DNA of 64,000 bases, taken from assembly GCA_022578605.1 (NCBI GenBank), contig MU394057.1:372001-436000 (forward strand), read 5' to 3'. Both the position numbers and the translations under genes were made by a program. Within the stretch, counting starts at the first letter, position 1; each line of letters opens with the position of its first letter. The notes under the pieces were generated by a model. It was not told the origin of the DNA and did not search any database. It worked only from the letters and a program-made list of their open reading frames with translations. Of the stretch, positions 1 to 12,608 are shown one piece after another. The DNA comes from Camillea tinctor (lineage: Eukaryota; Ascomycota; Sordariomycetes; Xylariales; Xylariaceae).

Positions 1-3000
1 GCGTGCCGCTAGCTATCCGTGTATTCTGTATTGTTGAAACTAGCACACTCGCCTGACCCATTGAGCTATGCGTATCCCTTACGCACCCTCGTGCGTCACG
101 AGTTATACAGGTTCTCTGTGTCTGCACTGTTCTGCATATGGTCTAAGTATTTTAAAGATAAGGAATGGCAGCGGCAGGATTTCCCCGCTGCCCATAGCTT
201 CAGCATCAGATCAGCCTGGTGTTCGAAAGTTCTTCACATAGGTACATTTACGATGCCTTTCAAGGGTGGCGCCCAGTAGAATCTCAAGCATTTCTCATCG
301 ACGCTCCCACCCCTCATACATGATTCGCCAAGTCGCTGCATGTGCCCGCAGGAGGAATTGATATAAATATCACGTGTGATGGATTATACATAACTTACAT
401 CGTAATCAGGTAAACTAGGGTATTGATCTTGGTAGCATTGATGCAACGTATACCCATCATACGTCCCTGCACACGAAACCTCACTCAGCTGAAATCTTCC
501 ATGATAAGCAATAATTGCTTTTCTGGTGTAGCCTACACGATGTCTGAACACATGTATTATCTATCTACCCGGTCGATTATACCATCTAGTCTTGACAGAT
601 ACCCCTAAGATGATACCTCGGATGAAGTTAAACCAGAATATTGGAAGCCACTTTCACCATGCAGGTCCCACGTATACACAAGGATAATTTCGTGTGTGTG
701 TGTGTGTGTTGCGAATATGCTGTTTCTCTCTAGGGATCACAAGACGCCTTGGTCTTAGGTTAATTGGGTGGCGAGGTTACCGAAGCTTGATAGAAGCCAA
801 CAAAATGTTCAATCGGGTGTGGCAATGAGAATCGAAAATCCAGCGGCGAATTCAGCCAGAAGGCCCTTGATAATACTCGTGTCTTATCTCGGGCCTCCGG
901 GAATGTCAGCATTTACCTATATTTGCATAGTTTACATGATCTCTCTCCCTTTCTGCAGATTTAGCGGGCCTGGGTTCCGAACCTAGCCTACAGTTGCCAA
1001 GAGATCTATTCAGCCCACGGTCCCGTTCGACATACATTACTAGCCCTCCCGGAGTCCCGCGATGAAACTGTACCAACATATTGGTATAGCATATCTCTGC
1101 ATAATACCTAGCTACCCCGTATCTAGAAAAGTTCCGTCTTCCATAGCGCTTCCATAGCGCTCTCAAGAAGTCTTGCCGAATCCTGAAGTGGTAGGTAGGC
1201 GCCGTAGGATTGCAACCTCCCCTCCCCATCCCGATCCGGATTATAACAGCCTCACTATCATTGTAACTTCAGTCCAGCTACCCAAACAGGTTTGGGTCAT
1301 GGCACGCTAGTTATAAAGCTCGTGTTGCGTCTGATGAAGGACTAACTGCATAATCAGCTAACTTCGGCCCAACGCCACGAGCGTCGGTCAGAAGAGGGCA
1401 ATGAAAAGACTCGCGCAAAGACTGCTGTCGCGTAATTATTCGCTCGACGCTAACTTTCTCATATCAGGCAATCAGGATACTATTAGAGCTACAAGCGTCG
1501 GGTCTCTATCCTTACGAGGATATACCACGAGCTCTCATCAAAGAGAGCGCTTTTCCAAATACATGTTATTACCAACTTAGGCGGGAAACATGAAAGTGGA
1601 TTGCTTGCAAAGTATCGAAAGGAGAGTGATTCTTATTCTTCTAGTGGGAATTTGGCCTCCGACAGAGTACGCCATTTCTGGTCTCAGTTTTCGGTTCATA
1701 CACCATCGTACATCATCGGGGCTGCTTGTTTCACTCGGGTGTACGCCTCGGGAACCAGATCGCAGGCAACTAGCACGAGTATTACCTTCGGTACTTAAAG
1801 TCAGTCAGTGCTATGTTTGACTACTAGTATCTGCGACGCCTTTATCCATATATCAAAATACCCAAAGACCATGATATGGCGTATATAACCCCCTTGCAGT
1901 AAGTACTGCATATCTCCCTTCGCACCCGGGAATGTCCCTTCTATTCAGAAGCAACATTTGGCAGATATTTTATTACAGACTCTCGTTTGGCACTGCTTCA
2001 CCATGGTGTTGATATCGCATGCATTGGCAGGGGAAGAAGTTACTAATAGTCTCACCGTTAGCTTTAACACGGGGTTTCAAGACACACGGTGCAGCCACAT
2101 GCCTGAAGAGAAAAAACCAGCTCGCTCGCGCCAGCTCTCTATCGCGGCATGCACGACGGTAATACAGCAATGATGATATTACGCGCAGCCGGTCCAGAAA
2201 CTGCCAGACACGGCGCATCGTTCCCCCCGAACAGTAAGCAACGCGAGCGCACGTCGATCGATTCACCGCCGGGATGGAGGTGGGTGACTATGTCGAGCTG
2301 AGATGGGTCGGGTCCGATTTAGGTACGGCCGGACAGCCCAGACAGCCTAAGGATACGTGCGAGTCGGTTAGTCTGGTAATTTGTCATTGCCGTGGAAGGA
2401 AACTCGGGCGCATGCGACATCCTTAGGCACAAATACTTTGCAGGTAGGCAGACAAGCAGCCAGGGAGGTGTGTATAGGGAAGCCCCTTGTTGTGAATGAT
2501 TCGTTGCTTTTTTGGACTGTGGATACTTATTCGGCATGTTAGTGTAGAAAAAGTCTAAATATCTATATGACTTTAGTGATAGTGTTTTCTGTGAGTTAAA
2601 CAGGATGTGGATAGCCTTTACGCATAAGTTGGTCGATTGATGCTGCTCGGATTGTTAGAGGGCGAGGAGGGGAGACAGGTTCGATAGGGGAAGACGCCTC
2701 TAGCTAAATGACATATAACCTCACCTACAACATATAATTAATGTAGATCATACATATAGAGCTCTAAGCCTTTGGCGTATACTTTTGATATCTAATATGC
2801 CATCGACAAATAGGTAGGTTACCTGATCCGAACTTGGTTGTTCAACAAAGATTACTATCAGGGACCGGACATATGCAGTACGACGTTAGGAATATGAAAT
2901 AGCTTTTCGCCCTTTAAAGCATTGCCTATATGAATATACATTTTTATATATGAGGCTTTTATATATATAGATACCTAGGCTAGGAGATTTCGCCGCGGCA

Positions 3001-6000
3001 CCCCTACGCTGACATCTCATCTACCTGCCTAGGCAAGCCCCTATTTCCAACCGAACTCCCTTCCGTACGTATTCTTGAGAGGGTGGCGGTTCCGCCTATA
3101 TTCCTACTTGAACGTCGTGCTACCTGTTTTGGAGTCGGCCGAAACAGAAATTTTCTAGGTTATATGAATCCCCGAAGATTCTCAACCGCCAGCCTAGGCA
3201 TACTTTATTTCCACTCACAGGCCTACAACACGAAAAGCTTCGGCCTCGGCATAGCCCACGACGTTTCCGGTAGGGGACTTCGAATCATAGTGAACTAATT
3301 AGCTGCTACAGCAGTTGCGAACGATGACATTCTATAGCCTCGCTGGATCTTCCTCGAGACTACCTAACCCCCGCGTGCTGTAGGGGAGAATTTTGAAGGT
3401 CTCTAGATGCGAAGTGGCTGCGCTAGCTGAAGGGCGTTAGATAGCTTATGGGTCTCCTCCCGATGTATACCTATACGGTGACAGAGGTCTCGAAGAGATA
3501 GCCCCGTGAATACTAATCGCATCCTAGGGCATACTGCCCGGATACCATGTCGAGCTCGCAGGTGTATCATATGAGGAGTCAGTAACATCCCGCCAATGCC
3601 GTCATCAGCCGCTATACACTGATTCTGATAAGCGGCACATCTTAGCACTGTATTATGGTTATGCCTTTGTGATGGGCTTGAGCTGAGTTGCCACCTTGAA
3701 TGATGTTGTTAGCCTTGCGGGTTTCGACCACGCGGTTGAAAGGAACCAGGACGCGGCGAGCGACGAACTTGCCTTTCTGGATACCTTTTACTTGACTCTG
3801 TTGCTACCAGGCCGTAGATCTCACATCTACTCGATGCTCGCTTTCATTATTGTGTCTAAAGTGAAGGAGACACTTGTCAATTTTTATGACCATCTTGACG
3901 CATACGCATCGAGTTGCCCGGTCCATTGAGGAAATGCACAACTGCTAGCCTGAGATCATATCAGGCTCCAGGGGCCGCATACTAAAAATAAGATTTTCCA
4001 CAAGGCACCACTGCTCAGTCTTTGGAACGATCTGTACTTCTTCGGTCCTTGAGGTGGGCGCATATAAGCAATATGTCTGGGAAAACTCTAAGGGGTTTAG
4101 GCGGATCTCCAGGGAGAAGAGCCTGGCAGGCTCCTTATGCGATCGTACTATGATGCTAACGTGTTGAGCAGCGAATATGGAACTGCAGGTGATTATGTGA
4201 ATAAGCCTAGCATTCGCCTTGAGTGCTGAAATAGGTGATAGGTAAGGGGTATTTGTCAAGGTACAGGTACAAGGTGTATCCGCAACTACATGTATATAAG
4301 GGACAGGTCCTTCCATCATCCAGAGATAGATGTTCACCTAATTAAGCAACCTCATAACCTCATTCTAATATTGAGCATTCAGTCCTTTTGACGTTTCTCC
4401 CGCCTTAGGCGCAGTTATGAGCTTGCCCTAGGCTGGCAACCAACCTCTGTCACATAGGAGACTTGCGAACACTTTGGTGACTGAAACCTAGTATAGAACG
4501 GATGTAAAGGGTTTACTGAATTAATAGAAAATTTTATTTATTTATTTAGTTTTTTTTTTATAGTTATAGAGATGCACCTCAACTTTGCTATGTAGACGAT
4601 GGGTGTGGCGCCTTTACATATTTACTTAGGCAAGTCTATATAAACTTAAGGGAGTAGTCTTTAAAGAATCGATACCCCACAAGAGCTGGCACATGAATTA
4701 TAAGGTAGGCAGGGATCCATCGCGAAGAGCTTTAATGTTATCTGAAGATACAACGGAATCTGGTTTTAGCACCGCATGAAATGAAGTACTCCCTATCATT
4801 CATGGTTCACGCCAATTGGAAATTGTTACATAATAGGAGACATGCGTATATAAGAAACAGCATATTCTATGTAATCTAGATGTGTAGTGAGTAAGGAAGG
4901 ATAGTTGTGCTTTATTCGTTCGGTTGTTTACAGCCAGATGTTTATCGGTGGTAAGTATAGACCTGAACTCAAAGGGAGTAATACAGCACGTGGAAGCCTC
5001 GTGTATGGATAATAATATACTAAGGTGTCCGACGTCAACTAACGTAGATTACATCATTCTATACTACCTAGGTAGATTAACTAGATTATGTAACTACCTA
5101 TCTTAATCTTGGTGCTGCTGTCGATAGTGAGTATATTGTATCACTTCATATGGATTACCTGTTTGTAGCGTATTGTAAATATTTGGCTGGTAAGAGGTAG
5201 GGTGAATAGCATCAACGATTATATTTTCTTAAGACGGTCCTTATTTACTGAGGGTAAATGCGGCTCAGAAGTAAATAAACCGAGAACTGATACAGCGGAA
5301 ATGATGTGGAGTAGTCACATATGCATAGAGCGTAGAACAATAGATAGTGTAGCTGAGCTGTGATAATATCGACGATCACGAAGACGTGCAGATGGGATGG
5401 CGTGCTTAGTATATTGTGAGATGCAGCCCCTAGGGCTGTTTGACAAACCGTTCTAACAAGGCCCATTGCTTTGCGGGCGCCTACATGGAAAGGATATAGA
5501 AATATAATTTGCCTCCCCGGTAAGTGACAGTAGGGTCATACGTCACCCAGCTTGACCCCTTACCCTCGTTTGTCGCCCGGTCGCCTGACTTGGGGGCTGG
5601 GGGTGCGGCAACCAGCATGTGTTTGACAACTTCTCGAATTCGATCGAGTCCCCATACGAATGCAATGCTGTACATGCGCAGCCGAAATGGGTTGATTTCC
5701 TTTTTTGTGATTTACCTTGCAGTGAGTGCACTGGCAACCGAGCCGAAGACCGGTTCCATGGGCTGATGGGCTAGAGCGTCGGAAGATAGTCTCGTGGATG
5801 AGACAAAATTTTAAACTGTCAAGGGGGTATGGTGTGGTCTTGAAGTGTGATGAGGGTGATAAAAAAAGGAAAGGATAGTATTGTATAGGATACTATAGTA
5901 TAGTTGTGGTATAGGTTACCTAGGTTCGTGTATCTACAGAGTGTAGAACAAAAAGAAAAAGATAGAGAAAACGGTTTTGTGAGTTGTCATTGATACCGTT

Positions 6001-8517
6001 GCCCAGCAACCAGCATACATACACACTTCTCTCTCCGCACCACGCGCGGTTGGAGAAAGGAAAAGGAATGTGGAGTAGAGTTGCTTGGATGTGAGCAAAC
6101 CTGCGAGAAATTGTAACCTAACGACCGCCGGGATGTTCGAAGATCCTCGATAGCTCGAATGTGCCTTTTTCCTTTCCGGGAGATTGAAAATAAAAGAAAT
6201 AATCGGGAATCATACCCAAAGACTCTCCAATTACCACCCACGAAGCGCTTGGAGAAATGAGCATAGCAAACGCGATCCCGATTTGGTTGACAACAAAACG
6301 AAGAAGAGGGGAAAACAATAAACAGAGTTGTGGCAGTGCGAGTAAGTACTACTATGTAGGTAGCGTAGAGAGATATACAGTGTAGTCATAGACGAGAATC
6401 CTCTCTCTCCCCCCCTCTCCTAGGAATTACACTAGGTACTTAGGCTAGTGTATAGTCGATTCTATCTGGCGATTCGCTGCTTCTATCGATGATCCCTTTC
6501 TTCGCATACGTTCGTTCGCGTTTGTGTAAGTGGGGACGAAAGGTGATGCAGACGACAAGAGATTGGGCAGGTAAGTCAGGATTGGACAGCCAGGGGGGGA
6601 CAAGACTTAACTTTGCCCAACCGTTGTGGTGTGACGATGGACGATGGGGTTGCGTGGCATCTCACATCGACAAGCCCGTATACTGGCAACTTGTCTGAAT
6701 GGTATTGGTTGTTTCTTCTTTTCTTGGTGTGTATACAAACTACAGTTGTAGAAGAACGGGACGGCCCTTGAATGTACACCTCTTTTTGTTTACTTTTGGG
6801 ACTGCATTAGACACTACTACACTATACTGCAAGTTACATACATAAGCAGAATCGAAGTTACCGTCGTATCGAGAAGTAGATTGAATGCATTAGGTACCTT
6901 ACTTAGGCGGGAGGGCGTTTCCCCCCTCTTCCATAGTCTCTCGGGTCTCCCCCCTGACATTAGTAACGTGTGATAATTCTATAGCGTACATAGTGCATGT
7001 AAGTGTATTCAAGTGTAGGTATTAGTGTAGCTGTACCTAGTAGGAAACCAAAAAAAAAAAACCCAAAAGTCGGCGGGGAACAGGGTTCTGGGCTAGCAAG
7101 CTGGGATTTGTAGGCGTTAATTGTTTCAATAGACGTCGACGATTATGAAGATCAAGAGTTTCTGGAGAGCATTGATTGTTTTGTTTTTACCTTATCCCTG
7201 CCTTTGTTGTTGTTGAGTTTCGTGCTTGAGAAGTGATGCTGTTAGATAAGATGGATTAGGTAGTAGTATGATGTAGATTTCGAGATAGGTTGAAATCATA
7301 TTTAATTGATTTAGATGTAGTTATATACCTTATAGGTTACTAGGTTAGGTACTTGCACTTAAGGGCTTTCTTTTCTTCAAATGTTCTTCTCTACCTTCCG
7401 CGGGAACAGCCATCCTTAGGTACCTCGCAGGCTGCCCTGAGGGTACCATCGCCGGTCGAATGGTCATAGCGTTTTATGGAACTAGATTCCGGACTATCTT
7501 GGCGGCGCCGGTTCTCATTGGTCCAGACCTCATTTAGCACGTTGCGGCATTGCGAGGTGTCACAGCGCAGCGACTAGGATAGGCTTAGCTTGGTTTCTGC
7601 AAGCCCAATTAGCGTTAAATCAACAATTCCATCCCAATCCTGAAGTCCCACCTCTACGGAAATACTTCACTAAAAGTAAACATGGAAAGGCACAGAAAAA
7701 GAAGAGGAAGAAAAGAAAAACACCCCTGGTCCAGTCCCAGATTCAACACATACTACTTACTTGATTGACCTATTGAATTATGAATTCAAAGAGCCTTTTT
7801 ATTTTATTTGTTCGATGACCGCTATTTCGCTCCGTACCTCCCGAACCCATCCCACCTCTACATCCACATCCACATTCACATCCACCCTTCGCATTATCTA
7901 TCTCTCTCTCCATGATAGATTCCTACACTATTCCTGTTCGCCTGAAGTTTTGCTTGTAGGAGGGATAAAGGAATAGCATCATAATCTTTTCACCTCTTCT
8001 CTATTCCTTTCTTTCTTCTCTTTTCTTCGGATCCTTTCTCCTTTGGCATATAATCTCGGCCTTGTATATTGCGAAACCCTTGGCTAAATATTTACTTACT
8101 TTTCCTGCTTCGACCTACCCTGTGAGTTATTTCGTCTTCTCTCTACTTCTACTTCCTAAACACCTCCCCCCCTGTCAGGTAATCTAGCTAGGCACAAGTG
8201 AAATAATTGATCCTTGGCCTGGGGCTTGGGACTTGGGACTTAAAGAAATCTGTCAAAGTTTCTCTTTTTTTTCTTCTTCTTTCCCTCTCAATGGCTTTCT
8301 TTACTCCTCCAAAAATCATCATTTCCTTTTCTGACATCTGATAGTTACTTTCACGACCTGACGAACCCCATGGCCTTGCGACGATACCCTCGATTTTTCC
8401 AATCTCGTCGCTTTTAAGCTACACCTTTTCTTCCTGTCTGCTTCGACAGAGCTATCCAATTTGAGCTTGTCCCATTTCCCCGTACCTGGGCGCTGAGACG
8501 ATCTCTCTGTCGTCACC
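1..8517. other. Gene-free region, no recognisable coding sequence
   Basis: I read both strands and found no ORF or splice-compatible exon series that resembles a known protein family; open frames are all short and overlap on both strands. The segment holds a GT dinucleotide run (about 692-709), a perfect tandem duplication of the 11-mer TTCCATAGCGC (1139-1160), AT-rich low-complexity DNA near 4525-4565, and pyrimidine-rich DNA from about 7980 to 8300. The last part is typical of promoter or 5' leader DNA of the following gene. Decayed transposon sequence is possible but I cannot show it by eye. Confidence 0.6.
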
Positions 8518-11157
8518 ATGGATCAACCTCCCCCACCGCCGCCACACGGCGGGATGCCCAAGTCGAGAAATGCCAACTCGAATTCGAACCTCCCGCCTGG
8601 CAAGTATGATATCTTCATCATACCACCCCATTCATCCGGCTCGGGCTTCTTGTATTTGCCGTCCCTGAAGCCCAACATCAATAGTTTTGCGGCTGGCTTT
8701 GCTTCTGCTTTGGTGTTGGTCATACTCTCCCAAAGTATAGCGCCTGCGTTTCGGGTCTGGTGGAACAGTTTCCAGGGCATGGGTGAGATGGGCATGGCCT
8801 TGCTGGTGATCGCTGTTGGTGTCGGCGCATGGGCTTTGGGAAGGACACAACAAGAAAGTGGCGCGAACCGAGGTGGAGGCTTTGGTGGTCCGTATGGTGG
8901 TTGGAATCATAGCTCGGGAGGGTGGGAAGGTGGTCCTAATCCTAACGGTGGACCTCATCACGGTCCTGGCCCGGCTCCCAACGATGAGCGACCTCCACCC
9001 CCGCCGCCCCATGGCTCAACCCCACCTCCCCGGTCGGGTCATAATCCTGGTGCGCACCAACGTCCTAGAGGCACGCCCCCAAACGAGACCGCTGATGATA
9101 TTCCAAAGGCGGCCCCCGAAGAACCTCCTAGAAAACCCCACCGCGAACCTCCCCGCGAATCCCGCCGGGAAGTTCCCCGAGATCCTCCTCCGAGGGAGCC
9201 TTCTCCGGAACCCCCGAGGCAGCCCCCCAAGGAGCAACCGAAAGAGAGACCCCGGGAAAAGCCTCGGGAGAAGCCTAAGGAGCAGCCCAAGGAGCAACCT
9301 AGGGAGCAACCTAGGGAGCAACCCAGGGAACAACCCAAAGAACAACCAAAGGAACAGCCAAAGGAACAACCAAAGGAAAACCCCAAGGGTGCTTGGGAGA
9401 AAGCCAGGGAGGAAACGCGCCGGAAGGAGGAAGAGCGGAAGGCAAAGGAAGCCGAGCAGCGTCGAAAGGAGGAGGTGGCCAAGCGTTTAAGGGAACTTCG
9501 AGAGAAGGAAGCTCGAGAACGTGCTAGGCGAGAACAAGAAGCTAAAGAAAGACGAGAACGGGATGCACGCGAAAAGGAACAGCGAGAAAGGGAACAGCGG
9601 GAACGAGAGGAAAAAGAGAAAGCACTACGCGAAAAGGTACAGAGAGAAAATAGGATAAGAGAGGCAAGGGAACGGGAACTGCGTGAGCGACTCGAGCGGG
9701 AGAGAAGCCTCAGAGAAAAAATAGAGAAGGAAGCCAGGGAAAGGGAAGCAGCTCGAATCAAAGAGCTCGAGGAGGCCAGAAAAGAAGCCGAGGCAGCCAA
9801 GCAGGCCGAGATCTCTAGGCAGATCGAAGCAGCTAGGAAAGCGGAAGCAGTCAGACAAGCAGAGGCCGAGAGACAGGCCGAAGCTGCAAAACGCGCCGAA
9901 GCTGCCAGACTGGCTGAACTTGCTAGAAAGGCAGAAGAAGCCCGCCAAGCCGAAATAGCCAGGCAAGCTGAAGTAGCTCGGCAGGCTGAATTGGCCAGAC
10001 AAGCGGAATTAGCCCGACAGGCAGAGGCAGCTAGACGAGCGGAAGCGGAAGCGGAAGCGGCTAGACAAGCAGAGGCAGAAAGGCAGAAGGAAGCAGAGAC
10101 TATACGGAAGAGCACGTATGCCTTCTCGTCGGTCGGGGAGAAAACGAACCCCTGGCCAAACGGAAGACCTCCAACCCAACCTCCTCCCTCCCCTGCGATG
10201 CCAAATCCCAACCCAACATCTGCCAAGCGATCTTCACCACCTTCAACAGCACCCTCAGCAGCACCTTCAGCAGCACCCTCGGCAACTTCAGCAACCCCTT
10301 CGGCATCCCCATCTGCAGCGTCTTCGAAAACCGCGAGAACTGCCAAGACAAACGTCACCGAAGAAGAAACCTACTCATACCGCCCTTACGATCAACCCAA
10401 AAGACATTCTCGGCGGAAATCTGGCGAGACCATCTTCACAGAATCTTCGTACGCGCCTTCTCACTCGACCTCACGCACAACACCACCACCCTCTATACGG
10501 ACCACGTATACTACTAAGGACCCGGATAAGATCGTTATAAAGGCTGTCTATGGATTTCTTAATCAGTTTTCCAAGACTCCTGCATCTCAGCTCATATCTG
10601 GTATTGGGCCTGTGACTGACGGTCTCATTCTCCGTATCACCACCGAGGGGTTGTTCATCGACGATGATGTTCGAGGCGTCCCGCAGCGAGAGTGGGATGT
10701 TAAAGCATGGACGCTCAAATTAATGGAGGTGTGGTGTCCCGCGCACACCTACACCGATCCCAACGCGTCCCCCAAAGCACCGCTGAAGCCGGGGCTACCA
10801 CGTTTCAGAGGCCCACAGCGTAGTCAGCCGAAAACATTGACAGGTGAAGAAGCCGATACATATCTCACTGACCTCTTACATTCCTGCAAGGATGAGTGCC
10901 GTCTATGTCCTCACGGCGATGCCCCCTCATCTCACAATGGTTCTGGGGATTGGAAACAGCGCGGCTTGCACGTACTTCGCGCCAATATCAAAGACCAAGA
11001 GGGCAAGAGATACTTGTTTGTGCTTGGCGAAGAGGAAGGCTGGAAGATGGCTGTCGGCTTGCAGCGGTTACGCAAAGGTACCCAGGCCCGCCAGCTTGGC
11101 GTATTACCAATGCCACCATTAGAGTCACGAAACACCCTGGAGACACTAGGATGGTAA
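8518..11157 (+). CDS. Large membrane-anchored, proline-rich coiled-coil protein of unknown function
   Basis: An 879-residue single-exon reading frame begins with a proline-rich stretch after Met1. Residues about 56-75 and 91-108 are hydrophobic and look like two membrane segments. A Gly/Pro-rich linker follows, then Arg/Pro/Glu repeats with a repeated KEQP/REQP unit (about 237-287), a highly charged Glu/Arg/Lys region and an Ala-rich RQAE-type repeat (about 292-531) expected to form a long helix or coiled coil. A Ser/Thr/Pro linker leads to a compact, non-repetitive C-terminal domain (about 660-879) with a Cys cluster C790-x3-C794-x2-C797. The C-terminal domain resembles an uncharacterised conserved domain of filamentous ascomycetes as I remember it; this was not checked. 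A role as a membrane tether or scaffold is inference. The long open frame on the opposite strand is a by-product of the repeats. The ATG at 8518 follows a pyrimidine-rich leader. Confidence 0.85.
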   Translation: MDQPPPPPPHGGMPKSRNANSNSNLPPGKYDIFIIPPHSSGSGFLYLPSLKPNINSFAAGFASALVLVILSQSIAPAFRVWWNSFQGMGEMGMALLVIAVGVGAWALGRTQQESGANRGGGFGGPYGGWNHSSGGWEGGPNPNGGPHHGPGPAPNDERPPPPPPHGSTPPPRSGHNPGAHQRPRGTPPNETADDIPKAAPEEPPRKPHREPPRESRREVPRDPPPREPSPEPPRQPPKEQPKERPREKPREKPKEQPKEQPREQPREQPREQPKEQPKEQPKEQPKENPKGAWEKAREETRRKEEERKAKEAEQRRKEEVAKRLRELREKEARERARREQEAKERRERDAREKEQREREQREREEKEKALREKVQRENRIREARERELRERLERERSLREKIEKEAREREAARIKELEEARKEAEAAKQAEISRQIEAARKAEAVRQAEAERQAEAAKRAEAARLAELARKAEEARQAEIARQAEVARQAELARQAELARQAEAARRAEAEAEAARQAEAERQKEAETIRKSTYAFSSVGEKTNPWPNGRPPTQPPPSPAMPNPNPTSAKRSSPPSTAPSAAPSAAPSATSATPSASPSAASSKTARTAKTNVTEEETYSYRPYDQPKRHSRRKSGETIFTESSYAPSHSTSRTTPPPSIRTTYTTKDPDKIVIKAVYGFLNQFSKTPASQLISGIGPVTDGLILRITTEGLFIDDDVRGVPQREWDVKAWTLKLMEVWCPAHTYTDPNASPKAPLKPGLPRFRGPQRSQPKTLTGEEADTYLTDLLHSCKDECRLCPHGDAPSSHNGSGDWKQRGLHVLRANIKDQEGKRYLFVLGEEEGWKMAVGLQRLRKGTQARQLGVLPMPPLESRNTLETLGW

Positions 11158-12608
11158 ATGGTTGACAAATGTGGCGGCACCGACAAGTAAATACTAATGG
11201 GGGCCGACCATCTTTATACCATTTCATTTTTCTGGAATGCTTTCGGGAATGCTGGGCTATGGGACTTGGGGACCTAGGCTGGTCAACATTCCATCGATGC
11301 AAGTGCCTGAACGGCGACATAATTTTGGAGCGAGTTTGGTTATCCAGCTCCGACTCTTCTTTTTCTCTCAGAGCATGGCGAAGCGAGGCGGGGCGTATTG
11401 TACAAACCCTCGGATCTTTTATGAGAGGGTCAAATGATTATTGGGTGATGGAGAACGCATGTAGAGTTGAAAGATACCACCAACTTACCCGTGATATATG
11501 AAAATAATGAACTCTTTATGATATCCCCACCACTCACATAGAGATATGCCACTATTGTCGCTACTCTGTTTATAGATATAGTGTGGCTCGCTGCCCCGAT
11601 ACGCGTTAAATATATTCAATGATTGCTTTCTCTCTCAAAAAGATGCGCCATTCCGTATGTGTCTATTTATGATATCCCCTTTGGCTCAGTTTATACTCGG
11701 CTTATACCACGTGCGAAGCTCATTGTATCGATCTTCTCAAATTGCAACAATCAACAAGAAGGGGACGCAGTTACTTCCATATGCGCTTCCCGATATTAGG
11801 CTAGAAAAGAGATACTCGAGCTGACTCTATCATTTGTTGTTTATAGTGTATCTTTACATTCCGGGCAACGCGATTTCGATGGTTTATCCAAACCATCAAT
11901 CTCCTCGGGCATTGAGCTCAATAGCAGATTATATCACGTTCGATTTGCATGCCGCGGTACCTTCAGTGAGACAAACGTTGTCGAAATCTCCCGAGACAGT
12001 ACAAATCCTGAAATTGGTATATTTGAGCGAATTGATCCTCAGGTAGTGTATGTCAGTCAAGCCTCCTCCGTCACTCCGCATCGGAAAACAACGTCCTGCA
12101 GCAGAAACATACATACACACACAAGGGACTTACCTAGGTACATGCCGCATGCCACCTATAGCCGGTAACCGAGTCGTGCGACAACGCGTAGACACGTGGA
12201 GTATATAGGTAATAATATTTCCCCAGACGTTGTCCGAAGAGTCAATGGCTGAGGTAAGCTCTGTGGATGTCCGCATGCTGTCGTGTTCTGCGCCTTGTTA
12301 GGGGGATCACGGTGACTCGAGCCCCCCTTTTTTCGCCTCCTTCGACTGCCATTCGACTCATAAACCCGTTCTCGGGCTCTTGTGAATTATATATACTTAC
12401 TTAGATTCAAATTCCAAACGAAGAAATAATTCATAACTCCCGTCTCCTTTTTTTCTGAATTTCAACTTTTTCACCTGCTATTATTAGATACTTAGATCAC
12501 TTTTGTGTTGCACACACACCCCCTTTTTTTTTCAGTCGTAAAGAAAAAGAGAATAAATCAAGCGCTTTTTTTTTTTCAAAAAAGGGGAAAGAAAAGAAAG
12601 ATCAGATC
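11158..12608. other. Intergenic region between the coiled-coil protein and the monooxygenase
   Basis: This contains the 3' flank of the upstream gene and the promoter/leader of the monooxygenase. Only short chance ORFs are present. The last 100 bases before the monooxygenase start carry A-rich and T-rich runs, a common leader composition in filamentous fungi. I see no further gene. Confidence 0.55.

Noticed and set aside
9039..10358. 439-codon minus-strand ORF opposite the coiled-coil protein
   Set aside because: It is Ser/Ala/Leu low-complexity, the mirror of the plus-strand repeats, which contain few reverse-strand stops. The plus-strand frame has membrane segments and a globular domain.
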